From Candidatus Kuenenia stuttgartensis (GTDB lineage: Bacteria > Planctomycetota > Planctomycetia > Gemmatales > Gemmataceae): 64,000 bases of DNA. Positions 26,340 through 35,493 of the stretch are shown here, piece by piece. A program made the position numbers and the translations under genes. Location of the stretch: contig CAMCLK010000013.1 in assembly GCA_945875585.1 (NCBI GenBank), positions 1-64,000 of the forward strand. Reading direction: 5' to 3'. Below the pieces are notes generated by a model, which saw nothing but the letters and a program-made list of their open reading frames with translations, was not told where the DNA came from and ran no database searches. Every line of letters starts with the position of its first letter. Positions within the stretch are counted from its first letter, which is position 1.

Positions 26340-27698
26340 ATGAAGACTCAACCGCAACCTTCACGCCGCCGGATGATCCAGTCCACTGGTGGCGGGCTTG
26401 GCCTGCTGGCCCTGGCCGACATGCTGCAAGCAGCGCCCGAGCGTACGCCGCAGTACGCCCCCAAGGCTAAACGTGTCATCCAATTGTTCATGAACGGTGG
26501 CCCGTTCCAGTGCGATCTGTTCGACCCGAAGCCGGATTTGAACAAGTTTGCTGGCCAAAGACCCCCGGCTGCCGACCTTCGCACCGAACGGCCTACAGGC
26601 GAATTGATGGCGGTGCCGTTCAAATTTTCCAAGCATGGGCGCAGTGGTCTGGAAATCAGCGAATTGTTGCCCAATACGGCCAAGTGCGCCGATGATTTGT
26701 GCGTTATACGATCGATGTACACGGACAATCCCAACCATGGGCCAGCGCTGTTCATGATGAATAACGGTACGCTGACGCCCAACCGCCCGACGCTGGGTGC
26801 GTGGCTCTCGTACGGTCTGGGGTCGGAAAATGCCAACCTACCCAATTATGTTGTTTGCTGCCCGGGTCGGCCGGTCCGCTTCTCTGAACTTTGGTCGAAT
26901 GGATTTCTGCCGGGTGAACATCAGGGGATGTATGTCAATCACACCAACCTGAGCCCGCAAAAAATGATTCCGTTTTTGGAAAACACCACTCGTTCTCCCG
27001 AGCGGCAGGGTAAGCAACTGGAACTCATGCGTCGGCTGAACAAGGGGCATCAGGCGGAACGGGTGGGCGATCCTAATCTGGAAGCTCGCATTCGTTCCAT
27101 GGAAACGGCCTACCGCATGCAGATTGAGGCATCAGACGCCTTTGATATCAGCCGCGAACCTTTAAAGGTGCGCGAAAGTTATGGGCAAGGACATTTTGCC
27201 AACGGTTGCCTGCTGGCCCGTCGTTTGGCTGAGCGCGGTGTGAGGTTCACTCAGGTTTACTACGGCAATGGCCAACCGTGGGATACGCATTCCAACCACA
27301 CGGCTTCCACGCGCAACCTGTGCCAAGATATCGATCAACCTGTAGCTGCCTTGCTGACTGATCTTAAGCAGAGAGGTTTGCTAGAAGACACGCTGGTGAT
27401 TTGGGGAGGAGAATTCGGCCGCACCCCTACTACCGAAAATGCCGATGGCCGCGATCACAATCCGTGGGGATTCACCACGTGGATGGCGGGTGGGGGTGTG
27501 CGTGGCGGTATGGCATACGGCGCCACCGATGAATTTGGATTTCGCTCGGTAAACGACAAGGTGCACGTGCATGACCTGCACGCCACCATTCTTCACTTGA
27601 TGGGTTTTGACCACGAAAAACTGACGTACCGCTATGGTGGCCGCGATATGCGCCTGACCGATGTCAGCGGCACCATTGTCCGCAAAATACTGGCATAA
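26340..27698 (+). CDS. DUF1501 protein, Tat-exported, paired with DUF1553 gene
   Basis: This 452-residue DUF1501 protein has a twin-arginine leader (SRRRMIQSTGGGLGLLALADM) and the usual blocks: VIQLFMNGGPFQCDLFDPKP, FSELWSNGFLPGEHQGM, NGQPWDTHSNHT and WGGEFGRTPTTENADGRDHNPWGF. DUF1501 is remotely related to the sulfatase/alkaline phosphatase fold. It follows the DUF1549/1553 gene by 20 bases, the classic planctomycete pair. A GGGTGG sequence is just before the ATG. A hairpin follows the stop. Confidence 0.9.
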   Translation: MKTQPQPSRRRMIQSTGGGLGLLALADMLQAAPERTPQYAPKAKRVIQLFMNGGPFQCDLFDPKPDLNKFAGQRPPAADLRTERPTGELMAVPFKFSKHGRSGLEISELLPNTAKCADDLCVIRSMYTDNPNHGPALFMMNNGTLTPNRPTLGAWLSYGLGSENANLPNYVVCCPGRPVRFSELWSNGFLPGEHQGMYVNHTNLSPQKMIPFLENTTRSPERQGKQLELMRRLNKGHQAERVGDPNLEARIRSMETAYRMQIEASDAFDISREPLKVRESYGQGHFANGCLLARRLAERGVRFTQVYYGNGQPWDTHSNHTASTRNLCQDIDQPVAALLTDLKQRGLLEDTLVIWGGEFGRTPTTENADGRDHNPWGFTTWMAGGGVRGGMAYGATDEFGFRSVNDKVHVHDLHATILHLMGFDHEKLTYRYGGRDMRLTDVSGTIVRKILA

Positions 27699-27728
27699 TT
27701 TCGAGTGGCGTCACTAAAATCCTGTTTG

Positions 27729-27757
27729 TTTCCAGCCAGCATAATGCTGGCTGGAAA
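27729..27757. terminator. Perfect hairpin between convergent genes
   Basis: TTTCCAGCCAGC (27729-27740) pairs with GCTGGCTGGAAA (27746-27757) around ATAAT, 12 bp perfect or 14 bp with a tight loop. It lies between the DUF1501 stop and the DUF1080 stop, fitting a bidirectional terminator. No U-tract is present on either side. Confidence 0.55.
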
Positions 27758-27775
27758 TTGCTGGGCTCAATATTG

Positions 27776-28489
27776 TTACTTGATTTCCTGAATGCGGATG
27801 TTGCGCCAGCGCACTTCCATGGGTTCTTCCTTTTTACCAACGCCATGAACCTGCAAGGCGATGAATCCCTTCGGTGTCATTGCGTCGGTTAGTTCGACCG
27901 CGGGAATATCGTTGATCCATGTCTTGATGGAATCGCCCTTGCAGACGATTTTGAATTTGTTCCAGTCGTTGGCCTTGAAGGCTTTGCGGCCCGCTTCGTT
28001 GTTTTTGAGGTCTGCAAGCCAACCGCGGCGGCTTTCATCGTAGATGCCGCCACTGTAGGCGCGCGGCGAAGGATCGATTTCGACCTGGTAGCCGTGAACT
28101 CTGCCTGCGGGGATCTTGATGGTTTTGCCAGAGGCTTCAACCTGTTTCGGCTCATCGAAATGTTGGCTGCGGATTTGCACACCGGAATTGAGGGCTGGGT
28201 CTACTTTGAATTCCAGTTCCAACGTGAAATCGCCATATTCCTTCTTGGTGCACAGGAACGAGTTGGGAGTGTTGGGTACCGACGACCCAACAATGGTGTC
28301 GCCCTCAATACGGTACTTGGCTTTGCCGCCGCGCTGCACAAAGTTATCGAGATTCATGCCGTTGAATAATGGCACCCAGCCGTTTTCCGCGGCCTTTGTC
28401 TGCTGGTTGAAAACCACAACCATGAGTGTTGCTGCCAGAAAACCCAATGCAAGCGGAACGCGAACCATAGGACTTGCGATACCGTTCAT
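27776..28489 (-). CDS. Secreted DUF1080 protein
   Basis: This 237-residue exported protein has a hydrophobic leader (VPLALGFLAATLMVVVF) and a DUF1080 jelly-roll: GWVPLFNGMNLDNF, YRIEGDTIVGSS, FTLELEFKVDPALNSGVQIRS (a typical NSG-V-x-R strand) and a closing EVRWRNIRIQEIK. GGGAG lies seven bases before the ATG. It is the second DUF1080 gene in the window and differs clearly from the one at 6806 (this one has the standard NSGVQIRS turn). A carbohydrate-hydrolase or 3-keto-glycoside role is suggested for the family. Confidence 0.9.
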   Translation of the reverse strand: MNGIASPMVRVPLALGFLAATLMVVVFNQQTKAAENGWVPLFNGMNLDNFVQRGGKAKYRIEGDTIVGSSVPNTPNSFLCTKKEYGDFTLELEFKVDPALNSGVQIRSQHFDEPKQVEASGKTIKIPAGRVHGYQVEIDPSPRAYSGGIYDESRRGWLADLKNNEAGRKAFKANDWNKFKIVCKGDSIKTWINDIPAVELTDAMTPKGFIALQVHGVGKKEEPMEVRWRNIRIQEIK

Positions 28490-28590
28490 GCTTCAACTCC
28501 CGATAGACGGCTTGTGCTGCCAACGAAGTTTATGTTGTCTCATGGACCGTTGATGTCCGCAAGCATGGTCTGACTGTCTGATGATGAATA

Positions 28591-29895
28591 TCAACCTAGC
28601 AGCGACCTGATGGGCGTACCTTCAGCAAGTGGTGCTGGCCGGCCATCTGCGGTCGTGAAGAAGATGCCATGGGGATCGTATCCAAGTGCAGAAAGCACGG
28701 TAGCGTTCAGGTCGCCCGGCGTGACTGGGAAATCGCGGGGAGCGGCACCGGTGCGGTCGGAAGTTCCAATGATGGCACCTGAGCGCAGGCCACCTCCGGC
28801 CAGAACGCCGGTGTAGCAATAGGGCCAATGGTCTCGGCCAGTATCTTTGTTGATGACGGGTGTGCGGCCAAAGTCACCCAGCCAAAGGACGATGGTGTCT
28901 TCCAACATGCCACGGTCGGCTAGATCGTCGATCAAGGCAGCGAAAGCCTGTTCCATGGGTGGGACCAGACGGTTTTTCAGGCTGTTGAAATTATCTTTGT
29001 GCGTGTCCCACGTGATGCTGGGGCCGTTGACAGTAGTGACGAACCGGCAACCGGCTTCGATCAACCGTCTAGCCAGCAGGTGTGACTGGCCCCATGGGTG
29101 TTTTCCATAACGTTCGCGCACACGTTCCGGTTCCTGATCCAAATGAAACGCATCGCGCAGGGCAGGGCTGGAAACCAGCCCCATGGCCCGTTCACGCAGG
29201 GCTGTTTGTGCAGGTTCATGGGAACCCAGACGCGATAGTAGTTGGCTTCGCTCCGCAAGACGGGCCGTATTTAAGCCCTCGGCGGGTTCAAGAGCCCTGA
29301 GACGGAATCCCGGGCGTGACGGATCATCGCCCACCACGAGCGGGTCGAACCGCCTGCCAAGGCATCCACCGAACTGGCCGGGAGACAAGTAGGCAAAGCT
29401 GTCGCAATGCGGGTGTGGCGTAATCACGTAGGGAGGAACCGCAGTAGCACCTTCCCGGGCCGCCAGCCAGCCAACGAGTGTACCCAAGGACGGATTATCG
29501 GTTGGTCCGGGGTTAACCAGCGTGCTGTCCATGCGATAGGGACGGCCCGTAATGGTCCAAGTCATACCGGAATTATGCGATGAGTGTTTGTGGTGCAGGG
29601 TACGGATCAGGGATAGGTGTTTGGCCCGAACTGCCAACCGGGGCAATAGTTCGGTGAATCGCATACCCGGCACGGCAGTGCTGATGGGTTTGAAGATACC
29701 GCGAATGTCTTCGGGGGCATCGGGTTTGGGGTCGAACAGGTCAATGTGGCTGGGCGCGCCAGCGTTGAAGATGCAAATGACCCTTTTAGCACCCGTTCCC
29801 TTGGAACCGGATTCTGCGGAACGTGATTTGCCAGCCCACCAAGCCGTAACGATGGCCGGTGCAGATTTTAACCAACCTCGACGCGATGGCGTCAT
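28591..29895 (-). CDS. DUF1501 protein, Tat-exported, solitary
   Basis: This 434-residue DUF1501 protein has a twin-arginine leader (PSRRGWLKSAPAIVTAWWAG), then VICIFNAGAPSHIDLFDPKPDAP, a central LRTLHHKHSSHNSGMTWT and a C-terminal WLGDFGRTPVINKDTGRDHWPYCY. It is shorter than its paralogues at 14964, 26340 and 40063 and has no DUF1553 partner. GAGG precedes the ATG. It is leftward, in the same direction as the DUF1080 gene 101 bases downstream. Function is unknown for the family. Confidence 0.9.
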   Translation of the reverse strand: MTPSRRGWLKSAPAIVTAWWAGKSRSAESGSKGTGAKRVICIFNAGAPSHIDLFDPKPDAPEDIRGIFKPISTAVPGMRFTELLPRLAVRAKHLSLIRTLHHKHSSHNSGMTWTITGRPYRMDSTLVNPGPTDNPSLGTLVGWLAAREGATAVPPYVITPHPHCDSFAYLSPGQFGGCLGRRFDPLVVGDDPSRPGFRLRALEPAEGLNTARLAERSQLLSRLGSHEPAQTALRERAMGLVSSPALRDAFHLDQEPERVRERYGKHPWGQSHLLARRLIEAGCRFVTTVNGPSITWDTHKDNFNSLKNRLVPPMEQAFAALIDDLADRGMLEDTIVLWLGDFGRTPVINKDTGRDHWPYCYTGVLAGGGLRSGAIIGTSDRTGAAPRDFPVTPGDLNATVLSALGYDPHGIFFTTADGRPAPLAEGTPIRSLLG

Positions 29896-30096
29896 GCGGA
29901 TGACCTCGGAGCCGGTTGGGGTCGAGCGATTCGTTTAGGGAGGGTCAAAAGAATCTAACCCGTACCAGCCACCGGGTCAAGAAAGAGGTGATTCATGGGC
30001 CTGCAAGCAGAATTCATTCCCGGTAGCGGATGGGATTACGTTAGGGCATAGTGTTCTGTGATGGAAAGCCTTATTGTTCACCACGGAATACTATCG

Positions 30097-31317
30097 ATGT
30101 CCACGTGCCATTACCTGTCGCGCAGAAATCTGCTGGCAACCGCGGCGAGCGCGCCCCTTGCGGTTTCCGCGAATCTGTCCAGTCATGCGGGACATTTTTT
30201 GCCTGATTCGAATCCAGAGGACATCGGTCTAGATCCTAAAAGGCTGAAAAAGGTCTACGATCTGATGGAACAATGGACTGAAGGAGCCAAAGCTCCCATT
30301 CCTGGTGGCGCCATTCTGGTTGGCCGATTTGGTAAAATAGTGGCACCGCGATTCTTCGGCAAGCAAGGCCCAGAACCCGATGCGGAACCTATTCGCAACG
30401 ATGCCATGTTTTACATGGCCAGTGTTACCAAACCGATCATCTACGCATGTGGTATGATTCTGGTGGAGCGAGGGCTTTTGAACCTGTCCGACAGAGTATC
30501 CCGTTATCTGCCGGAGTTTGCTGGCAAGAATAAGGATGCCACTCAAATTCTGCACTTGTTCACGCATACCTCAGGATTGGCCGACGAACTGCCCAATAAC
30601 GCCGAGCTTCGCAAGGCACATGCGCCATTGAGCCGTTTTGTTGTGGAAGCCATAAAATCTCCCGCAGCATTCGCACCCGGAACCAGTCAGAGTTATTCCA
30701 GTTTGGCCACAATCCTTACAGCTGAAATCATTCAGCGCATTTCTGGTATGGGTATCCGGGAGTTTGTCAAAAAAGAGTTTACAAGTCCATTGGGCATGAA
30801 TTCCACCGGCCTTGGCTCCCAAGGGTTTGACCGCAAACGAATTGTGCGCTGCACCGTACCGGAATATCAGGTGGGTTCAAATTTTGGTTGGAACAGTACC
30901 TACTGGCAGGAATTCGGATCCCCCACGGGTGGTTTGTTCAGTACTCCATCCGATTTCGCTATGGTATGTGCGATGATGCTGAATGCTGGCAAGGCGCGTG
31001 GCTTACAACTTCTCTCGCCGGCCACAACACGAATGATGATTACCAACAGGATGAACGACATGCCGGATATGCCTGAACCAATCCGGCGGACGCAGCCGTG
31101 GGGTTTGGGCTGGAAACTCAATCATCTGGGGCAAACGGATAGTTGGGGAGATCTTCTCGACCGAAATGTCTTTGGCCACACAGGATCGTCGGGCAACGTG
31201 GTGTGGATGAACCCGGACACCCAAGGATTCTGTATCCTGTTCACCAATTACTTGAGGTCTCGGGCGCCATGGCGGCTGGTACATCTCTCGAATATGATCG
31301 CTTCGTCGTTCGTCTGA
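30097..31317 (+). CDS. Class C beta-lactamase-family serine hydrolase
   Basis: This 406-residue exported protein has a Tat-like leader (SRRNLLATAASAPLAVSA) and a class C beta-lactamase/penicillin-binding fold: nucleophile motif SVTK (about 110), tyrosine motif YSS in QSYSSLATILTAE and an HTG triad (FGHTGSSGN). Relatives in environmental bacteria are mostly esterases or D-amino-peptidases. The ATG at 30097 is chosen for the leader; ribosome site weak. It converges with the BrxL-like gene 85 bases downstream. Confidence 0.85.
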   Translation: MSTCHYLSRRNLLATAASAPLAVSANLSSHAGHFLPDSNPEDIGLDPKRLKKVYDLMEQWTEGAKAPIPGGAILVGRFGKIVAPRFFGKQGPEPDAEPIRNDAMFYMASVTKPIIYACGMILVERGLLNLSDRVSRYLPEFAGKNKDATQILHLFTHTSGLADELPNNAELRKAHAPLSRFVVEAIKSPAAFAPGTSQSYSSLATILTAEIIQRISGMGIREFVKKEFTSPLGMNSTGLGSQGFDRKRIVRCTVPEYQVGSNFGWNSTYWQEFGSPTGGLFSTPSDFAMVCAMMLNAGKARGLQLLSPATTRMMITNRMNDMPDMPEPIRRTQPWGLGWKLNHLGQTDSWGDLLDRNVFGHTGSSGNVVWMNPDTQGFCILFTNYLRSRAPWRLVHLSNMIASSFV

Positions 31318-31402
31318 TGCCATGAAAATGACAAAAGAGTGAATGGTTGTTGGCGGCGGCACTATATTCCTTAGTTATCAAAGCTGCTGACAGCTTAACT
31401 GA

Positions 31403-32869
31403 TCAGACAGTGGATGTTTTCACTACCATGTCGGCTGCTGTGTGGCTGGCAAGGCCTGCCCGCCCGATGATGATCGGTTTGAATTCACCGGGCGCCATTT
31501 TTACCAACTGGTTGTGCATGCGCTGCCGCATTTCACTGGCCAGATCCGTGACTTCCTCCAATTCCTCCTGCGTCATCACGCCGTGGGGATAGAGAATTTT
31601 GATGAGCCCGGATCCAATACGTTCTATGGCGGTCATGTCGCGTTTGGTCATGCCGGTGTGGAACGACTGGGAACGAATCTTGTCGATGAACGATTCCTCG
31701 CGCATCTTGACCATGATTTCACCGAAGTGATCCGTTACGAATCCCGCGCCAGTGGCCATCGATTCCGGACCGATCTTTGGTATTTCCCAGCCGGGAAGAT
31801 ACGCATGGATGCGGTCCAGAAATGCCGTGTCTTCCAAAACATTAGGCAGCGGATCTACATAAGTTTTGTAGCGTATATGAGGCATTCCATCTGTTACATC
31901 AATATTGCCACTGAAAACCACGCCCGCATCGGAAGCGAATGAGAGTGATCCGCGCGTGAAGGTTCCGCTTTCCATGTAATCTTTCAGCATGGTGACGGTG
32001 CTGTCCTCTTCCGGGAAGACCGCGTGGGCGATTTCGTCGAACACAACCACCTTCCGTGTGCCGAGAATCCCAACGGCACGGGTCGCCAGATTCACGAACA
32101 GATTGGCTGGTGTGGTCTTTCCTTCGGAAAGAGTGAACACGCGGGGTGACAGGTTGCGCAGCAGGAATGTCTTTCCCGTTTGCCGCGGTCCTAGCTCCAA
32201 AAGGTTGATGTTTTTTTCGACCAGTGGAACCAGACGTGTGAGCAACAACAATTTGACGCGACGCGAAGCGAATACCGACGGATTGTAGCCTGATGACGTG
32301 AGGATCAGGTCGATCCATTCATCGGTGCCGAACAGCGCGCGTGCCTGACGGTGGGCCGCCAAGTCGGGTGGCCCAATCTGAAACGGGGTGAATTTTGTAA
32401 TTTCATTGGGAGCTTTGCTGTCAGCCTCCGGGTTGTATTTCACAACCACCGTGCCCCACAGCCCACCCAGCAATAGACCCACGTTCTTTTCAAGCACAGT
32501 GGCGTCGATCCGCGCTTTGGTTTCGTTAAGCGCGGGAATGGTTGCCCATCGTTGGCCCTTGTTCAGATCAACGCGCACCTCGATCTGGTCGATTATTGTG
32601 AGTTCACCGCTGCTTAGTAGGCGCTCTTTTAGTAATTCACGTTCTTCAAAGGAAGGCAGTAGGAGTTTGATTCGCTCCTGCAGTTCTGCAAGGTCCGTCT
32701 TCCAGGTATCGCGGCGAACCTTCTTGGCCACAAGGTATTCGCTCACATACCGAGGCAGGCGGTCCAGCGCGTTCTGACGCGCCAGTGCTTTGATGACCAC
32801 GCGGTCGCCCAGATTTTCGAGAACCTTGTTATCGAGTGGTGTGAGAGGGAAATCAGCAAACTGGGACAT
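31403..32869 (-). CDS. brxL-like: BrxL-like AAA+ protein, without a Lon protease domain
   Basis: This 488-residue protein matches BrxL of BREX phage-defence systems. The N-terminal part has LPRYVSEYLVAKKVRR and GLLLGGLWGTVVVKYN, then ALFGTDEWIDLIL and the AAA+ core: Walker A GPRQTGKT (227-234), Walker B VVVFDE (274-279) and a sensor-1-like FSGNIDV (about 319-325). Classical BrxL is about 670-700 residues and ends in a Lon-type (S16) protease domain; here the protein stops about 65 residues after a conserved GAGFVTDHFGEI segment, so no Ser-Lys dyad is present. Short forms are known in this family. No other BREX gene (PglX, PglZ, BrxC) is in the window. BrxL binds and translocates DNA in known systems. 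AAGG precedes the ATG. Confidence 0.85.
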   Translation of the reverse strand: MSQFADFPLTPLDNKVLENLGDRVVIKALARQNALDRLPRYVSEYLVAKKVRRDTWKTDLAELQERIKLLLPSFEERELLKERLLSSGELTIIDQIEVRVDLNKGQRWATIPALNETKARIDATVLEKNVGLLLGGLWGTVVVKYNPEADSKAPNEITKFTPFQIGPPDLAAHRQARALFGTDEWIDLILTSSGYNPSVFASRRVKLLLLTRLVPLVEKNINLLELGPRQTGKTFLLRNLSPRVFTLSEGKTTPANLFVNLATRAVGILGTRKVVVFDEIAHAVFPEEDSTVTMLKDYMESGTFTRGSLSFASDAGVVFSGNIDVTDGMPHIRYKTYVDPLPNVLEDTAFLDRIHAYLPGWEIPKIGPESMATGAGFVTDHFGEIMVKMREESFIDKIRSQSFHTGMTKRDMTAIERIGSGLIKILYPHGVMTQEELEEVTDLASEMRQRMHNQLVKMAPGEFKPIIIGRAGLASHTAADMVVKTSTV

Positions 32870-33075
32870 GGTGGATGCCTTGGGAAAAGTGCCGAATCCA
32901 TGGTGTTCTCTTCAGAATACACAGTTCGGCTTAAATATCGAGGGGGTGGTGGAAGGCAAACCGACTGGCAGTCCAAGAAGATTGTCGCAATTCGAGCCCA
33001 TTATGCCCTTCGTTCCTTGTAACTCGGAAACCCCATCACCTAAAGTCAGGTAGATGAATTGAAAAGGAGACGGCC

Positions 33076-34830
33076 ATGACGCCCACGCTTATTGCTGCTG
33101 TTTGTCTTTTTTTGAGTCCATGTGCCGAGACCAAGGCGCCCCTTGGTGCCCAGCTCACCGATCTTATGCTGCCCGAGGTTGTCTCAGGCAAGCCATGGCG
33201 CTTGGCAGACAAGGCGCACGGTGCCAAGGCCACAGTGTTGGCTTTTATCGACAGCTCATGCCCGGTCTGCCAGAACCACCTTGCTGGTTTGAACAAACTG
33301 AAGCTTGAGTTCGAAGAAAAAGGCCTTCAACTGGTTGGAATCAACAGTCACCCAGCAGACACGCTCGAGGAAGCCGCGCAGCATGCGTTGCGCGCCAAAC
33401 TGAATTTCCCGGTTTTGAGGGACGAATGCGGAGTTTGGGCCCGCAAGTTGGCGGTCGATCGACTCCCGTGTGTGCTTGTTCTCGACCAAGGGTTTGTAGT
33501 GCGCTACCGCGGGCGGATCGATGATCAATTTGCTCCGGGTGTGGCACGGTCGAAACCCACCACCCGCGACCTGCTGGATGCTGTCACTGCGGTTCTAGAT
33601 AACCGACAAGTTGCTCGCTCATGGACTGATACCTTGGGTTGCTTGCTGACATTCCCCGCTCAGCGTCCCGGTCCTGTTGCTGCTAATGCCCCTACTTGGA
33701 ACGGCGAAGTAGCTAGCATCGTTCAACGTGCTTGCCAAGATTGTCATCGCCCCGGAGAGGCAGCACCCTTTTCACTTCTTGCCCACGACGATGCTGCTGC
33801 CTGGGCCGACATGATCCGTGAAGTCATCAATGCCGGTCGTATGCCACCATGGCATGCCGATGCCCCTGCGGGTCATTTTGCCAATGAGCGCATTTTGAAC
33901 AGCAAGGACAAGGCAACGTTGCTCTCTTGGCTGGATGCTGGTTGCCCCAAGGGCACGGGCAGTGAACCCAAACCACGGTCGTTTGTAGAAGGATGGCGTA
34001 TTGGCCAGCCCGACAAAATCATCAAGATGGGCAAGCCCGTGAATGTACCGGCCCAGTTCCTCTTGGGTTTGGCAGGCATGCCCTATCAGTATGTGCCGGC
34101 TGATACCGTCATGGACGAAGACCGCTGGGTGAGTGAAATTGAAGTTCGACCCCAAAGCCGGGCACAGATTCACCACATCATTGTTTACATCATTCCAGAG
34201 GGGAAAAAGTTCCCCGACTTCTTGCGCGGCAACAGCGATGGCATTGGTGGTGGCATGCTTTCCGCTTATGTGCCGGGAGATCTGCCGGTGATCTACCCCG
34301 AAGGCCAAGCCAAAAAGCTACCCAAGGGTGCCAAGCTGCTGTTTGAGGTGCACTACACGCCCAACGGCACCCCGGTGACAGATTGCTCTTCTGTCGGTCT
34401 GAAATTTGCCAAAGGCCCGGTCAAGCACGAGGTTCGCACCCGTGCTGTTATGAATCGCAGGTTTGCCATTCCTGCCGGCGACTCGAATCACGAAGTGAGG
34501 TCGTCCAAGGTTTTTGAAAAAGGCGCAGTCATAATTACCATGAGCCCGCACATGCACCTGCGTGGCAAGGATTTTGCCTTCGACCTGACGGTTCCTGGCC
34601 AACCAACTGTCCCGTTGTTGCGCGTGCCGCATTACGATTTCAACTGGCAGGAAACCTATACGCTTGTGAAGCCTCTGCAGGTTCCTCCAGGCAGCAGAAT
34701 CGATTGCCTCGCCCATTTTGACAACTCATCAGGCAACCCCGCCAACCCCGATGCCACTAAGGAAGTGCGTTGGGGCGATATGACTTGGCAGGAAATGATG
34801 ATTGGATTTATGGACTACTATGTACCATAA
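33076..34830 (+). CDS. Redoxin-cytochrome c-copper monooxygenase-like fusion
   Basis: This 584-residue exported protein combines three redox modules. After a signal peptide, a redoxin domain (about 20-170) has SSCPVCQNHL. A cytochrome c-type segment carries CQDCHRPGEAAPF near residue 219. The C-terminal 300 residues resemble copper type II ascorbate-dependent monooxygenase (PHM): IHHIIVYI, FEVHYTPNG, SPHMHLRGKDF and TWQEMMIG supply plausible His and Met copper ligands. Such fusions are common in planctomycetes, but their substrate is unknown. A strong AAGGAG site precedes the ATG, and a terminator with a T-run follows at 34862. Confidence 0.88.
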   Translation: MTPTLIAAVCLFLSPCAETKAPLGAQLTDLMLPEVVSGKPWRLADKAHGAKATVLAFIDSSCPVCQNHLAGLNKLKLEFEEKGLQLVGINSHPADTLEEAAQHALRAKLNFPVLRDECGVWARKLAVDRLPCVLVLDQGFVVRYRGRIDDQFAPGVARSKPTTRDLLDAVTAVLDNRQVARSWTDTLGCLLTFPAQRPGPVAANAPTWNGEVASIVQRACQDCHRPGEAAPFSLLAHDDAAAWADMIREVINAGRMPPWHADAPAGHFANERILNSKDKATLLSWLDAGCPKGTGSEPKPRSFVEGWRIGQPDKIIKMGKPVNVPAQFLLGLAGMPYQYVPADTVMDEDRWVSEIEVRPQSRAQIHHIIVYIIPEGKKFPDFLRGNSDGIGGGMLSAYVPGDLPVIYPEGQAKKLPKGAKLLFEVHYTPNGTPVTDCSSVGLKFAKGPVKHEVRTRAVMNRRFAIPAGDSNHEVRSSKVFEKGAVIITMSPHMHLRGKDFAFDLTVPGQPTVPLLRVPHYDFNWQETYTLVKPLQVPPGSRIDCLAHFDNSSGNPANPDATKEVRWGDMTWQEMMIGFMDYYVP

Positions 34831-34861
34831 ATGCTGTGTCGATAAGCTTCCTGGCTGATTC

Positions 34862-34901
34862 AATCGCCTCGCATCGTTAAGGTTGCGGGGCGATTCTTTT
34901 T
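34862..34901 (+). terminator. Intrinsic terminator
   Basis: AATCGCCTCGCA (34862-34873) pairs with TGCGGGGCGATT (34884-34895) with a single G-U wobble and a 10-base loop, followed by CTTTTT. It is the most canonical intrinsic terminator in the window and closes the redoxin-fusion gene. Confidence 0.8.
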
Positions 34902-34915
34902 AGCCTGACTGAGTT

Positions 34916-35491
34916 ATGATAATGAAAGATCTTCACATGCTTGATCTCAATATGCTTCGAAAACGTTGCGCCCAAGGTGAGGTGTTTGATTATCTCCACT
35001 TCTGGGGCCATGCGAAGCAACCAGGTTCAGCTATGACCAAAGCCTGCTTGAGCCAGTGGTTCGACGCGCCATTTGTCGTTGACGGAATCACCTACGCCAC
35101 GGCTGAACACTGGATGATGGCTTCCAAAGCGAATCTTTTCAATGACGACGAAACCCGCTTGCGGATTGTGGCCTCAAAAGACCCTGCTGATGCCAAGGCA
35201 TTGGGGCGGCGGGTACGGAATTACGTTGAAAACCTATGGAAGGATGCTTGCAGGCGCATCGTTACCGAGGGAAACGTCGCTAAGTTCAGTCAGAACGAAA
35301 CCCTGAAGGATTTTCTGCTCTCTACGGGTTCAGCTGTTCTGGTGGAAGCCAGTCCTTACGACCGCGTCTGGGGCATTGGTTTGAAGGAAGACGACCAAGG
35401 CGCAACCCATCCAGATACATGGGAAGGTGATAACCTGCTAGGGTTTGCACTCATGGACGTTCGCGAGATTCTTCGCCAAGCCCAAGGCTGA
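34916..35491 (+). CDS. NADAR (YbiA-like) family protein
   Basis: This 191-residue protein has the NADAR signature: LHFWGH near the N-terminus, CLSQWFDAPFVVDGITYATAEHWMMASKA, ANLFND, VWGIGL and NLLGFALMDVREIL. Family members bind ADP-ribose-like ligands; YbiA-type enzymes cleave N-glycosidic bonds of riboflavin intermediates, and other NADAR proteins remove ADP-ribose from DNA or act in phage conflicts. Which applies here is unknown. No clear ribosome site is seen, so the start could be one of several in-frame ATGs (34916, 34922, 34937). It stands alone between a terminator and a small transporter gene. Confidence 0.87.
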   Translation: MIMKDLHMLDLNMLRKRCAQGEVFDYLHFWGHAKQPGSAMTKACLSQWFDAPFVVDGITYATAEHWMMASKANLFNDDETRLRIVASKDPADAKALGRRVRNYVENLWKDACRRIVTEGNVAKFSQNETLKDFLLSTGSAVLVEASPYDRVWGIGLKEDDQGATHPDTWEGDNLLGFALMDVREILRQAQG

Positions 35492-35493
35492 CA

